Notes: a model not told the origin generated them from the letters alone. DNA of 64,000 nucleotides from Nesterenkonia ebinurensis (GCF_008711175.1 NZ_VWNF01000021.1:62001-126000), one strand, 5' to 3'. Counted from the first letter of the stretch, positions 7,886 to 17,170 are shown. Program-made: numbers and translations.

Positions 7886-9076
7886 TCAGGCAGAAGATGA
7901 AACAACGGTCGGGTGAATCTGCTCATGCAGGTCCTCCAGCGCCAGGGTGATCCGGGTGCGCCAGCGCCAATCTGCCTTGGCATCCACCCGGGAGGGCCCG
8001 CCGTTGATCACCGCCACCGGCTTGGCTGCCCGCACCATCTTCAGTGCGATCGAGTAGCCGCTCATCACTGCCATGGAGGAGCCCACCACCAGCAGGGACG
8101 ACGCCGCTTCAGCCAGTTCTGCCACCGCTGCCTTCCGCTCTGCCGGCACGTTCTCGCCGAAGTAGACGACGTCGGGCTTGAGGGTATCGGCTCCGCACAC
8201 CAAGCAGGTGACCAGAGTGAAGCGCTGCACCCAGGAGTCATCCAAAGTGACATCGCCGTCCGGGTTGACATTCTCAGTGCTGGTCCCGGCGGCGTGCGCC
8301 TGCCCCGCTCGCCTCTCGGCCGGCAAGGCGTTGCCGGCCTTCGCACCTAAAGACGCCACCGCAGCGGCCTCTGCGTAGCCGGGGTTCGCTTCCTCCAGCC
8401 GAGCGTCCAGGCTGCGCCGATGCTCGGTATTCCCGCAGGTCAGGCACACCACCTCGGACAGGTCGCCATGTAGAGCCACCACGGGGTCAGACCCGGCTGC
8501 CCTATGGAGACCATCGACGTTCTGGGTGATGAGTCCACTGAGAATCCCCGCCTGCTGCCAATCAGCCAGAATCTCGTGACCCCGGTTCGGCTCGGCCGCC
8601 TCCAGGTGCCGCCAGCCGACAAAGGAGCGCGCCCAGTAACGGCGGCGGGCCGCGGCGTCGTACTTGAACTCCTGGTAGGTCATCGGCCGGTGCTTGGTCA
8701 GTGATCCTGCCGGACCACGGTAATCAGGGATGCCGGAGTCGGTGGAGATGCCGGCCCCGGTCAGGCACAGCACATTGCCGGCCCGCAGCAGCTGAAGGAT
8801 ACCGGCACACGCAGCCTCGGCATCCTGCGGCGGTGCAGTCTCTTCAACGGTGCGCGCGATCGACCGCAGCGCCGCCTGATGGGCCCGTTCAGCACTCGTC
8901 CCGCCGGCGTCACCCAGGGTCCCTGACGTCTGGGACCCGTGCGGATCTTCGATCCGTGCGGGCAAGGTCAGGGAGTCGCTGCCGGTCTCGGCCGCATTCC
9001 CGCGACTTTCACGCCCTGAAGTCGGCACATTACTACGCTCGTGCCTCACCGCGCTGCCTGAGCCAGTGGAGAGCAC
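7886..9076 (-). CDS. cobB: Sirtuin NAD-dependent protein deacylase with repeat-derived insertions
   Basis: NAD-dependent lysine deacylase. Visible motifs are GAGISTDSGIPDYRG, TQNVDGLHRAAG (catalytic His region), HGDLSEVVC and the four zinc cysteines (CLTCG and CLVCG), then VVGSSMAVMSGY. Length is 396, far above the usual 240-300. Two regions explain this. First, about 75 residues precede the catalytic core and are encoded by hairpin-rich DNA (repeat D). Second, about 45 residues lie between the two Cys pairs, most encoded by repeat copy B (...LPAERRAGQAHAAGTST). Both stay in frame. GTG 9076 is the longest start; an internal start could remove part of the extension. The gene follows DUF3073 by 11 bp. 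The zinc module insertion could alter stability. Confidence 0.87.
   Translation of the reverse strand: MLSTGSGSAVRHERSNVPTSGRESRGNAAETGSDSLTLPARIEDPHGSQTSGTLGDAGGTSAERAHQAALRSIARTVEETAPPQDAEAACAGILQLLRAGNVLCLTGAGISTDSGIPDYRGPAGSLTKHRPMTYQEFKYDAAARRRYWARSFVGWRHLEAAEPNRGHEILADWQQAGILSGLITQNVDGLHRAAGSDPVVALHGDLSEVVCLTCGNTEHRRSLDARLEEANPGYAEAAAVASLGAKAGNALPAERRAGQAHAAGTSTENVNPDGDVTLDDSWVQRFTLVTCLVCGADTLKPDVVYFGENVPAERKAAVAELAEAASSLLVVGSSMAVMSGYSIALKMVRAAKPVAVINGGPSRVDAKADWRWRTRITLALEDLHEQIHPTVVSSSA
8277..8357. repeat. Dispersed palindromic repeat, copy B (in frame inside sirtuin)
   Basis: Begins GTGCTGGTCCCGGCGGCG; carries the perfect 9-bp inverted repeat GGCCGGCAA/TTGCCGGCC at 8318-8339 with loop GGCG, followed by TTCGCACCTAAAGACGCC. 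It is the most complete copy in the window and is translated on the minus strand between the two zinc-binding Cys pairs of the sirtuin. Confidence 0.85.
8893..9042. repeat. Decayed palindromic repeat, copy D, split by a hairpin cluster
   Basis: The left end (CACTCGTCCCGCCGGCG) and right end (TCTCGGCCGCATTCCCGCG, then TTTCACGCCCTGAAGTCG) resemble the leader and tail of copy C at 37151. About 70 bp of nested hairpins lie between them: GGGTCCC/GGGACCC at 8917-8938 and GCGGATC-TTC-GATCCG around 8941-8956. The encoded AGGTSA matches AAGTST of other copies in frame. Homology is judged by eye. Confidence 0.5.
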
Positions 9077-9087
9077 CCACCGCTGAC

Positions 9088-9273
9088 TCAGTCCTCATCA
9101 GCGTCTTGGTGCCAGTCATCGTGGTCCTGGTCGGCATTATTGTCGGAATCGGGGTTCTCTCCCCGGGCAGCGGCGAGCTCGCGCTCCAATGCGGACAGAT
9201 CAGTGTTCGGGGTGTAGTACTTGATCTCCCGCGCCTGCTTCGTCGCTTTCGCCTTCTGACGGCCACGCCCCAT
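9088..9273 (-). CDS. DUF3073 family small basic-to-acidic protein
   Basis: A 61-residue protein of the actinobacterial DUF3073 family, recognised by the invariant start MGRGRQKAKATKQAREIKYY and the ALERELAAARG helix. The C-terminal third is an acidic Asp/Asn/His tail. No function is established for the family. The frame opens at 9321, but ATG 9273 begins exactly at the conserved family start and has a G-rich Shine-Dalgarno region upstream. It is followed 11 bp later by the sirtuin on the same strand. Confidence 0.85.
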   Translation of the reverse strand: MGRGRQKAKATKQAREIKYYTPNTDLSALERELAAARGENPDSDNNADQDHDDWHQDADED

Positions 9274-9309
9274 GAGCGGGACCCCCTTAACGTCGTCTCG
9301 AAATAGCCT

Positions 9310-9329
9310 CGTGATGAACATTCATCGCG
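9310..9329. promoter_or_regulatory. Palindrome between divergent DUF3073 and septum-formation-like genes
   Basis: CGTGATGAA-CA-TTCATCGCG is a 9-bp inverted repeat with one mismatch in the 146-bp divergent intergenic region. It could be a regulator site shared by both directions. No regulator is assigned. Confidence 0.35.
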
Positions 9330-9419
9330 GGCTTGACTCTTGGATGAAGTGGTTGGTGCTCTCTAGGTTAACATGAAGCCCACCTAAGCGTCGCACTGAA
9401 CGGGGAGGTCCATACGGCA

Positions 9420-10091
9420 ATGAGCGAGTCACCGCAGGCCAGCCAGGGTTCGCAACAGCCCTTGTCACGGCGGGCTCGCCGCGAAGCTGCCGGGGACACC
9501 GGGTTCCGGCTGAACGCAATCCCCTTCCTGATCCTCGGAATTCTTGTGGTGGTCATCACAGTAATTCTGCTCTGGTGGTTCCTGGGCCGCGAAGAGGAAG
9601 AGGAGCCTATCGAGTGGACCTGGGTGGAGGACCCGGCCGACGGCGTGCATGCCCGCGGGGTGCCGCCGGAGGACTGGGAGGCCGGCTGGTGCCTCTCCGG
9701 GTACATCGACGAGGACACTGCTGCCGATGTGATGGACTGCGAGCGCAGCTACGACGTCCAGGTGCTGCTGCAGGATGAGCTTGAGGACGAAGTCACCGAC
9801 GGCGCCTACCCCGGTGACGACGTGGTCTCCCACAACGCCAATCTGCGCTGTGAGGAGATCGAGCTGAGCAGCTCTGCCATCGAATCGCTGGGTGCTGAGC
9901 TGCAGCGCGAAATCTGGTACCCCACCGAGTCCACCTGGAACAACGACGACGACCGGCTCGTCTCCTGTTTCCTCATCCGTACTGATGGCGGCAGCCTCCG
10001 CGGGGACTTCCTGGACACCTCAGGCGATGATCCCGAGGATGCGGACGAGGTAGAGATCGTCGACGAACAGGACGACGAGGATGAGGACTAA
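9420..10091 (+). CDS. Single-pass membrane protein, septum-formation-domain-like
   Basis: A 223-residue protein with a cytoplasmic Arg-rich N-terminus (SRRARREAAGD), one membrane segment at about residues 33-53 and an extracytoplasmic domain. That domain has spaced cysteines (GWCLSGY, VMDCERSYDVQVL, NLRCEE, VSCFLIR) and a very acidic C-terminal tail. The C...C-SYDVQV pattern resembles the actinobacterial septum-formation domain family, which is weakly characterised. The assignment is tentative; a conserved exported protein is certain. It converges on clpB. Confidence 0.6.
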   Translation: MSESPQASQGSQQPLSRRARREAAGDTGFRLNAIPFLILGILVVVITVILLWWFLGREEEEEPIEWTWVEDPADGVHARGVPPEDWEAGWCLSGYIDEDTAADVMDCERSYDVQVLLQDELEDEVTDGAYPGDDVVSHNANLRCEEIELSSSAIESLGAELQREIWYPTESTWNNDDDRLVSCFLIRTDGGSLRGDFLDTSGDDPEDADEVEIVDEQDDEDED

Positions 10092-10194
10092 GCGGACTGG
10101 GTCGTAGCCGAAACCCGGAAGGACTCTCCCTGAGGGGCCCACCCGAATCGAAGATACGCGCGGGCCTGCGAGTTCAGGCACCACTGTGTGAGTC

Positions 10195-10211
10195 TTCCGG
10201 CGAAGCCGGAA
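10195..10211. terminator. Short hairpin between convergent genes
   Basis: TTCCGGC-GAA-GCCGGAA, a 7-bp perfect stem with a 3-nt loop, lies between the end of the 9420 gene and the end of clpB. There is no T-run, so terminator function for either gene is a guess. Confidence 0.35.
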
Positions 10212-10262
10212 ACGAGCGCGGGCGGGAGGGTTCTGGCGAAGGAGCATCCAGCCCGCTCAACA

Positions 10263-12869
10263 TCAACGCTTCTGCACGGTCAGGCCGTGCACGGCATCCT
10301 CATCGAGGGAGAGCTTCTCATGGTCCACCTGTACGGCGTCGCCGTCGGTGATCTCTCCGGCAAGCAGTTCCTTGGCCAGCTGGTCGCCGATCTCGCGCTG
10401 CACCAGCCGGCGCAGCGGCCGGGCGCCGTAGGCGGGGTCGTAGCCGGTCAGCGCCAGCCATTCCTTGGCGGCCTCGGTGACCTCCAGGGTCAGCCGACGC
10501 CCGGAGAGCCGCTCGGCCAGGGCGCGGATCTGCAGGTCCACGATGGAGGTCAGCTGGTCCATGGACAGCGGGTCAAACATTACGATGTCATCCAGCCGGT
10601 TGAGGAACTCAGGCTTGAAACTGGCGTTGACCACACCCATGACTGCCTCGCGCTTGGCCCGGTCATCCTTCTCCTGGTCCACCAGGAACTGGCTGCCCAG
10701 GTTAGAGGTGAGGATCAGCACCACATTGCGGAAGTCCACCGTGCGGCCCTGCCCATCGGTGAGCCGGCCGTCGTCGAGCACCTGGAGCAGGATGTCGAAG
10801 ACTTCCGGGTGGGCCTTCTCCACCTCGTCGAGCAGCACCACGGAATAGGGGCGCCGTCGTACTGCCTCGGTGAGCTGGCCGCCCTCCTCATGGCCCACAT
10901 AGCCGGGCGGGGCGCCGACCAGCCGGGCCACTGAGTGCTTCTCGGAGTACTCGGACATGTCGATGCGGATCATCGAGCGCTCATCGTCGAAGAGGAACTC
11001 GGCCAGTGCCTTGGCCAGCTCGGTCTTGCCCACACCGGTGGGCCCCAGGAACAGGAAGGACCCGGTGGGCCGGTCGGGATCGGCCACCCCCGTCCGAGCG
11101 CGGCGGACGGCGTCGGAGACTGCGGTGACGGCCTTGGTCTGGCCGATCAGCCGGGAGCCGATGAGTTCCTCCATGGCCAGCAGCTTCTCAGTCTCGCCCT
11201 GCATCAGGCGGCCAGTGGGGATGCCGGTCCAGGCTGAGATGACCTCAGCGATGGCGTCGGCGTCCACCTTCTCGGAGACCATGCGATCTTCCTGGTCAGC
11301 GCCAGCCTCCTGTGCCTCAGCCTCGGCCAGAGCCTGTTCGGCCTGCGGGATCTCGCCGTAGCGCAGCCGGCCGACCTCGGCAAAGTCACCTTCACGCTCA
11401 GCCCGTTCGGCGGCAGACTTCAGCTCATCGAGCTTGCGGTGCAGCTCGGCGGCACGGTTGTGGGCACCCTGCTCGCGCTCCCAACGGGCGTTGAGCTCGT
11501 CAAGCTCCTCGCGCTTATTGGCCAGCTCCTCATCCAGGGCTGCCAAGCGTTCCTTGGAGGCGGGGTCAGTCTCTTGAGCCAGCCAGGTCCGCTCGGCCTG
11601 AAGCCGGTCCACTGCCCGGCGCAGCTCGTCGATCTCCACCGGATCGGAGTCGATCTCCATCTTCAGCCGAGAGGCGGCCTCATCGACGAGGTCGATGGCC
11701 TTATCCGGCAGCTGCCGCCCGGTGATGTAGCGGTCGGAGAGCTCGGCGGCGGCTACCAGAGCGGCATCGGAGATCTCCACGCCATGATGAGCCTGATACT
11801 TCTCCTTGATGCCGCGCAGAATCGCTACGGTGTCCTCCACGGAGGGCTCACCCACGTAGACCTGCTGGAAGCGGCGCTCCAGAGCGGCATCGGTCTCGAT
11901 GTTCTCGCGGTACTCATCCAGTGTGGTGGCACCGATCAACCGCAGCTCGCCGCGAGCCAGCATGGGCTTGAGCATGTTTCCGGCATCCATGGACCCGTCG
12001 GAGGATCCGCCGGCACCGACTACGGTGTGCACCTCATCGATGAAGCTGATGATCTCGCCCTCAGAGGCTTTGATCTCATCGAGTACGGCCTTCAGCCGCT
12101 CCTCGAACTCACCGCGGTACTTGGAGCCGGCCACCATCGCCCCTAGGTCCAGGGAGATCAGCCGCTTGTTCTTCAGCGCATTGGGCACATCCCCGGCCTC
12201 GATCCGCTGGGCCAGCCCCTCCACCACGGCGGTCTTGCCCACACCGGGCTCACCGATGAGCACCGGGTTGTTCTTGGTGCGCCGGGAGAGCACCTGCACC
12301 ACACGGCGGATTTCAGCATCTCGGCCGATCACCGGATCCAGCTTGCCCTCTTTGGCAAGCTCGGTGAGATCGGTGCCGAACTTGGCCAGGGCTTCAAAGG
12401 TGCCCTCGGGGTCCGGGTTGGTGACCTTGCGGCCCTGACGGACTGACTCCACCGCGGCTCGCAAGGCCTTGACATCAGCGCCGTGGTCAGTCAGCGCAGC
12501 GGCGGCGGGATCGCTGATCGCAGCGATGCCCAGCAGCAGGTGCTCAGTGGAGACGTATTCGTCGCCCATCCGTTCGGCCTCAGACTGGGCGTTCCTCATC
12601 ACCGTCAGCCCGTTGCGGGAGAACTGGGCGTTGGCCACTGAGGACCCGGATGAGCTGGGAAGATCCTTGATGGCCGCGGAAGCGCGGGTGGAGACGGCCT
12701 CAGGCTCTGCCCCGGCAGCTTTCAGGGCGGCCACGGCCACTGATTCACGGGTGTCCATGAGCGCCTTGAGGATATGCGCGGGCTCAATCTGCGGATTCCC
12801 GGCAGTGTTGGCGTTCATAGCAGCCGCACTGACAGCCTCTTGAGACTTGGTGGTGAGCTTGATGTCCAT
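10263..12869 (-). CDS. clpB: ClpB/Hsp100 disaggregase
   Basis: Hexameric AAA+ chaperone that works with DnaK to pull proteins from aggregates. At about 868 residues it is full length. It has the N-terminal Clp repeat domain, first Walker [10 protein letters not shown] with the [13 protein letters not shown] Walker B region, a coiled-coil middle domain (residues about 400-520, rich in Glu/Arg), second Walker [17 protein letters not shown] and a C-terminal domain starting [11 protein letters not shown]. Start is placed at ATG 12869 ([13 protein letters not shown]), the usual actinobacterial N-terminus, rather than at 12923. A HAIR box 45 bp upstream indicates HspR heat-shock control. The gene is monocistronic. 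Confidence 0.96.
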   Translation of the reverse strand: MDIKLTTKSQEAVSAAAMNANTAGNPQIEPAHILKALMDTRESVAVAALKAAGAEPEAVSTRASAAIKDLPSSSGSSVANAQFSRNGLTVMRNAQSEAERMGDEYVSTEHLLLGIAAISDPAAAALTDHGADVKALRAAVESVRQGRKVTNPDPEGTFEALAKFGTDLTELAKEGKLDPVIGRDAEIRRVVQVLSRRTKNNPVLIGEPGVGKTAVVEGLAQRIEAGDVPNALKNKRLISLDLGAMVAGSKYRGEFEERLKAVLDEIKASEGEIISFIDEVHTVVGAGGSSDGSMDAGNMLKPMLARGELRLIGATTLDEYRENIETDAALERRFQQVYVGEPSVEDTVAILRGIKEKYQAHHGVEISDAALVAAAELSDRYITGRQLPDKAIDLVDEAASRLKMEIDSDPVEIDELRRAVDRLQAERTWLAQETDPASKERLAALDEELANKREELDELNARWEREQGAHNRAAELHRKLDELKSAAERAEREGDFAEVGRLRYGEIPQAEQALAEAEAQEAGADQEDRMVSEKVDADAIAEVISAWTGIPTGRLMQGETEKLLAMEELIGSRLIGQTKAVTAVSDAVRRARTGVADPDRPTGSFLFLGPTGVGKTELAKALAEFLFDDERSMIRIDMSEYSEKHSVARLVGAPPGYVGHEEGGQLTEAVRRRPYSVVLLDEVEKAHPEVFDILLQVLDDGRLTDGQGRTVDFRNVVLILTSNLGSQFLVDQEKDDRAKREAVMGVVNASFKPEFLNRLDDIVMFDPLSMDQLTSIVDLQIRALAERLSGRRLTLEVTEAAKEWLALTGYDPAYGARPLRRLVQREIGDQLAKELLAGEITDGDAVQVDHEKLSLDEDAVHGLTVQKR

Positions 12870-12913
12870 GGCCTTCGCGGCCCCTTTCCGTTCACTCAGC
12901 ATGTAGAAGAAAA

Positions 12914-12934
12914 CTTGAGTCAATCGTACTCAAC
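12914..12934. promoter_or_regulatory. HAIR box (HspR operator) of clpB
   Basis: CTTGAGT-N7-ACTCAAC matches the HAIR consensus CTTGAGT-N7-ACTCAAG at 13 of 14 arm positions. HspR represses clpB and dnaK through this element in Streptomyces and Mycobacterium. It lies 45-65 bp upstream of the chosen clpB start. Confidence 0.85.
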
Positions 12935-13007
12935 TTTGCAGCCGGCGTCGTTATTCCTCAGCCGGACCAGATTCATTCAAACTGAGGCTGCCCGTGCCGG
13001 TGCGAGC

Positions 13008-14594
13008 TCAGGTGGGTGGAGCGCCGAATGGCAGCGCGAGGACCGCACCCCAGTCGCGCCAGATCGGACAATCTCGTCCGGGCTGCCCCTCGAGGAACCG
13101 GATGAACTCTTCGGTGAAGGCATCAGAAAGCGGCAGATTGGGGTGCGCGGAACGGACAGGGCAGACGTTCCGGTCGACGTTGAGCTCCCACCCGCCAGGC
13201 ATCAGGGCAAGATCCCCGGCTGTCATCACACTGAGGGTCTGCACCTCCGCGGGCAGCTGTTGCTCGAGGATCTCTCGCGTGGAGTTCGGCGTGGCCTGCA
13301 GCTCCAGCGCCGCTGGAGACACCGGGTCGAATTCAAAATCTGCGAGTTCTCCCAAGGGTACGGCCAGCCGCAGCAGGTCCGCCAGCACCCGGCCCGTGCC
13401 GTTCTCCCCCGGGGGCGGGTAACCGGTGGGGCTGTCCGGCAAAGATCCGACCATCACCAGGACATCAATATCTGCTTTGCCTGCCGCAAGCGCTTCCCAA
13501 GCCACCCAAATGGCGTGGGAATGCCCTGCCACCACCAAGGGTCGCGGTAGGTCTTCGGTCTGCGCGGCAAAGGAAGCCACCTGATTGTCCAGGGGCTGCT
13601 GGGTATGTTCTGACTCATAAGGCGCCCCCGTGGTGATCGGGCAGACCGCGTTTCCCTGGGGTTGCCCGTCTCCGGCCCCGGCGTAGGAGAAGTAGTACAC
13701 CTGCGCACAGGAATAGCCCAACCTCTCCGGTCGGATCTCCACGATGGTCCCACCGCCTGAAGAGCTGACGATGCCGCCCATGATCATGAGAGATCCTGCA
13801 CGTGGCGGGGGCTCTTGGGCTCCTTCCTCGCTCCACCGCGGCCACATCAGCGCCGCAGCTCCCACCACTACCACCGCCGCGACTGTGGCAAGCAGCACCC
13901 CGGGGCGAGACACCGGCGGCCGGCTCAGCCCCCACAGCGCCAGAGCAGCAGCCGTCGCAGAGACCGGAACGAGCCAGAGGGTCAAAAAATCAGCACTCTG
14001 GGCCAGGGCACTGATACCCACCACGACGACGAAATAACTCAGCACAATCTCCAGCCGCAGACCGTCTCGCCAGTTCTGCCTGAAGGCGGAGCGAATACGC
14101 AGGCGGCGCGGCCAGGCCAGGGCAGAACCGAGAACCGCAGTAACGGCCAGCACGCCGATTCCTATCCAGAAAAGCCGCGAATTCGGCAGAGTAGAGGCAG
14201 CCGTCACCACGACCGCGGCGATGGTGGTGGGGATGCTGAGCACCCCGTACAACCGCGCGGCCCGGCCAAGATTGACCCATGTGAGCCCACCTACCAGGTA
14301 GGCCAATAGGCTGATACGCACCATCAGGGCCAAGCCCAGCGCACCTGCCGCCACTGGCCATGAGGGGGCATAGGCAATGATGAGCCGCAAGTCCGTGAAG
14401 AGATCCAGGGGTGGCAGGGCTACCAAGTGCACCATGCCTGGCCACTGTGGCAATATTCCCGATGCTGCCAGTATCACCACAGCGGCTGAAAGGCCCGCCA
14501 GCGGCCACATACGGCGCCATCCGAACCATGCGGCTGCCTCGGCGGCATTGGAGTGGCCGCCGTTCACCACGGCAAACTGATTACGAGGAGGCAT
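13008..14594 (-). CDS. Polytopic membrane protein fused to an alpha/beta-hydrolase-like domain
   Basis: A 528-residue protein of unknown function. The N-terminal half (about residues 25-260) has around eight hydrophobic segments. The C-terminal half is extracytoplasmic and resembles an alpha/beta hydrolase: LVVAGHSHAIWVAWEAL supplies a G-H-S-H nucleophile elbow, VLVMVGSLPDSP follows the next strand, and MTAGDLALMPGGW is a candidate acid loop. Two cysteine pairs (SCAQVYY/NAVCPIT and NVCPV/DCPIW) suit an oxidising exterior. An AGGAGA Shine-Dalgarno precedes ATG 14594. The substrate cannot be inferred; a secreted esterase/lipase-type activity is possible. Confidence 0.6.
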   Translation of the reverse strand: MPPRNQFAVVNGGHSNAAEAAAWFGWRRMWPLAGLSAAVVILAASGILPQWPGMVHLVALPPLDLFTDLRLIIAYAPSWPVAAGALGLALMVRISLLAYLVGGLTWVNLGRAARLYGVLSIPTTIAAVVVTAASTLPNSRLFWIGIGVLAVTAVLGSALAWPRRLRIRSAFRQNWRDGLRLEIVLSYFVVVVGISALAQSADFLTLWLVPVSATAAALALWGLSRPPVSRPGVLLATVAAVVVVGAAALMWPRWSEEGAQEPPPRAGSLMIMGGIVSSSGGGTIVEIRPERLGYSCAQVYYFSYAGAGDGQPQGNAVCPITTGAPYESEHTQQPLDNQVASFAAQTEDLPRPLVVAGHSHAIWVAWEALAAGKADIDVLVMVGSLPDSPTGYPPPGENGTGRVLADLLRLAVPLGELADFEFDPVSPAALELQATPNSTREILEQQLPAEVQTLSVMTAGDLALMPGGWELNVDRNVCPVRSAHPNLPLSDAFTEEFIRFLEGQPGRDCPIWRDWGAVLALPFGAPPT

Positions 14595-14873
14595 CGCTGT
14601 CTCCTGGGAGTCGGCTGAGCGTGGGGCTTTGCGCTTTCTCGCGCTGGCGTCAGTCTTTCACAGGCCAGCTCATCAGAGCGGCCGACCCCTTGTGGTGATG
14701 GGACAGAGATGGAGAGGGGTCCCAAGTAGAGAGGGATCCGACCAGGAGAAGATCTTCTGCCAGCAGTGGTAGAGCTACAACTACGGAGAGAACCTACAAA
14801 TTTGAAGGAATGATGACGACGCCGTCACCGTTGGTACTGCTGAAAAGTCGCCGGCAGCAGGAGAGCCCCATCC

Positions 14874-15944
14874 ATGAGCATCAGCACAGAGCGGTACAGC
14901 GAGAGTTTCGAGTTCGGTATCCACACCTTCGGCGATGTCACCAAGACCCCGGATGGAGAACGGGAGCTCTCCCAGCCCGAGGTGCTGCGCAATGTGCTGG
15001 CCGAAGCCACTCTGGCTGACCAGGTGGGAATCGACGTGGTCGGCATCGGTGAGCACCACCGGCCTGACTATGCTGTCTCAGCGCCAGATGTGGTGCTGGC
15101 CGCAGTGGGGGCGGCCACTAACCGGATCAAGCTCATCTCAGCGGTCACTGTGCTCAGCTCCGATGATCCGGTACGGGTCTACCAGCGCTTCGCCACCATC
15201 GATGGGCTCACCGGCGGGCGCGCCGAGGTCAGCCTGGGCCGGGGCAGCTTCATCGAGTCCTATCCCCTGTTCGGCTACGACCTGTCTGACTACGAGCAGC
15301 TCTTTGAGGAGAAGGTGGACCTGTTCGTCAAGCTGCGCAGTGAGGAAAAGATCACCTGGGAGGGACAGACCCGTGCGGGGTTGAAGGATCAGGAGATCTT
15401 TCCCAAGACTGACCATGAGTACGGGCTGCCCACCTGGATTGCGGTGGGCGGCACTCCCAACTCCGTGGTCCGTGCGGCCCGGCATGGAGTGGGCCTGGAG
15501 TTGGCGATCATCGGTGGGGCCCCGGGGCGGTTCGCACCTTTCGTAGAGCTCTACCGGCGTGCCCTGGCTGAGTTCGGCCAGCCTGAGAATCTGCGTGTGG
15601 CCAGCCACTCGCACGGATTCGTGGCTGAGACTGATGAGCGCGCCCAGGAGGTCTTCTATCCCTCCTGGGCGGAGTCTATGGCCAAGATCGGTGCCGAGCG
15701 CGGCTGGGGCAGCGGGGTCCCCAGCTTCGAGCAGTTCCAGCAGGAGATCACTCACGGCGCGCTGTTCGTGGGCTCTCCGCAGACCGTGGCGGCCAAGATC
15801 GTCAAGACCAAGAACCAGCTCGACATCAGCCGCTTCGGCCTCAAGTACGGGAACGGCTCTCTGGCTCATGAGCACATGATGGAGGCCATCGAACTCTATG
15901 GCACCAAGGTCAAGCCCTTGGTGCTCCAGCAGCTTCAGGGCTGA
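14874..15944 (+). CDS. LLM-class flavin-dependent oxidoreductase
   Basis: A luciferase-like monooxygenase-family protein of 356 residues (TIM barrel, FMN or F420 binding). Signatures include GIGEHHRPDYAVSAPDVVLA, TNRIKLISAVTVLSSDDPVRVYQRFATID, GRAEVSLGRGSF, LPTWIAVGGTPNSVVRAARHG and the C-terminal ITHGALFVGSPQTVAAKI. It belongs to the subgroup often annotated 'putative oxidoreductase, LLM family'. The substrate is not known. A strong AGGAG precedes the ATG. It stands alone, with about 280 bp upstream in which I see no clear regulatory element. Confidence 0.85.
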   Translation: MSISTERYSESFEFGIHTFGDVTKTPDGERELSQPEVLRNVLAEATLADQVGIDVVGIGEHHRPDYAVSAPDVVLAAVGAATNRIKLISAVTVLSSDDPVRVYQRFATIDGLTGGRAEVSLGRGSFIESYPLFGYDLSDYEQLFEEKVDLFVKLRSEEKITWEGQTRAGLKDQEIFPKTDHEYGLPTWIAVGGTPNSVVRAARHGVGLELAIIGGAPGRFAPFVELYRRALAEFGQPENLRVASHSHGFVAETDERAQEVFYPSWAESMAKIGAERGWGSGVPSFEQFQQEITHGALFVGSPQTVAAKIVKTKNQLDISRFGLKYGNGSLAHEHMMEAIELYGTKVKPLVLQQLQG

Positions 15945-16002
15945 GATCTGTAGCACCCCTGACTTCAGGTTTCTCATAGTCCGGATACCTACAGTGGAGG
16001 AC

Positions 16003-17079
16003 ATGTCTGACACTGAGGGCCTCAGCATCGCGATCTACTCGGATCCGGGGCGGACCTCCATGTTCCTACGACGAATCCTGGGACATCCTGACCAGAGCTG
16101 GGCGCAGGGTGCTTCGATCACCCATCATGAGGCGCTGATCCCGCTGCGCAGCGATGCCACCCTGGATTTGGATGAAGCCCTGGCCTGGGCCCAGAAGGAT
16201 GAGGCGGAGCTGACCATCATCGTCACTGAGATCCCTCGGATGGCAAAGCGCCGGCCTAAGACTTTGGAGCTGCACTTTGCTGACCGGCTGGGGGTGATCT
16301 CCCTGCCGTCTCTGGGACCGGCGGCCATCCATCGCTCACTGTGCCGGGAACTGGCGCGCGCGGTCAAGGCGCTGACCCACGATTCAGTTGAGGAAGCCGA
16401 GCACCCGCCGGAGAAGGCAGCAGCCCAGGGGCAGAACCTGATCGGCCGGGTGCAGGGAGGCTTCGGCTCCCGGGTCATGGACCAGCAGGGCCGCGAGACG
16501 GTCTACATCACACCGCGTGAGCCCTTCCCGGGGCGGCTGTGGATGACCCTGGGCATGGTCGCGGCCAATGAGCCGCTGCGCTCGCTACGCAAACTCTCCA
16601 AGATGTTCTCCGCGGCTGCGGCCACCGGGGCGTTCGGCATTTTCTTCACCACCATCTGGGAGATGGCCACGTTTCTGCCGTCCTGGCGGCTGGGGGCAGT
16701 GACGGTGGCTGCCGTCGTCGTACTGGTGCTGTGGCTGATTGTCTCCAACCGGCTCTGGGACCGTTCTCATACGGTGGGCGGCAAGCGTGAGGCTTTCATG
16801 TACAACGCCTCCACTCTGACCAGTCTGGCCGTCAGCGTGGGGCTGCTCTACCTGGGCCTGTTCACGGCGATCCTCGGTGCCGGGCTGCTGCTGATCGACC
16901 CTGAGTTCATGACTGAGACCATCGGAGAGGAGGCCAGTTTTGCCAACTATGCCGATATCGCCTGGCTTTCAGCCTCCATGGGGACGGTGGCCGGCGCCAT
17001 AGGCTCCAATTTTGACGACGACGCCGACCTGCGCAACCTCACCCAGGGCTCCCGCGAACTCCAGCGCTACCCTTCTTAG
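16003..17079 (+). CDS. Conserved membrane protein of unknown function
   Basis: A 358-residue protein. Residues 1-115 form a soluble domain (IAIYSDPGRTSMFLRRIL..., ELTIIVTEIPRM...) and a conserved middle part (PGRLWMTLGMVAANEP) precedes four membrane segments at about 208-226, 232-250, 273-300 and 318-340. ATG 16003 is chosen because GGAGG lies 3 bp upstream and the frame before it is not protein-like. I recognise it as a hypothetical-protein type seen in Micrococcaceae-like genomes but know no function. It follows the LLM gene by 58 bp and converges on the COG2426 gene. Confidence 0.65.
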   Translation: MSDTEGLSIAIYSDPGRTSMFLRRILGHPDQSWAQGASITHHEALIPLRSDATLDLDEALAWAQKDEAELTIIVTEIPRMAKRRPKTLELHFADRLGVISLPSLGPAAIHRSLCRELARAVKALTHDSVEEAEHPPEKAAAQGQNLIGRVQGGFGSRVMDQQGRETVYITPREPFPGRLWMTLGMVAANEPLRSLRKLSKMFSAAAATGAFGIFFTTIWEMATFLPSWRLGAVTVAAVVVLVLWLIVSNRLWDRSHTVGGKREAFMYNASTLTSLAVSVGLLYLGLFTAILGAGLLLIDPEFMTETIGEEASFANYADIAWLSASMGTVAGAIGSNFDDDADLRNLTQGSRELQRYPS

Positions 17080-17170
17080 CCGCGATGGCCCGATTCAACC
17101 GAGTGAAGACCCAAGCTTGCTTGAGATCTTCTGAGGTGTTTGCGGCCTGTGCGTGCGTCGCACTCCCCCA

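Noticed and set aside
10092-10262. Strong intrinsic terminator between the 9420 gene and clpB
   Set aside because: The only clear stem (10195-10211) is 7 bp without a T-run, so it is listed with low confidence only.
14810-15019. Short ORF with GAAGGA before the LLM gene as a leader peptide
   Set aside because: It runs well into the LLM gene out of frame and lacks a Cys- or His-rich leader pattern or visible attenuator stems.
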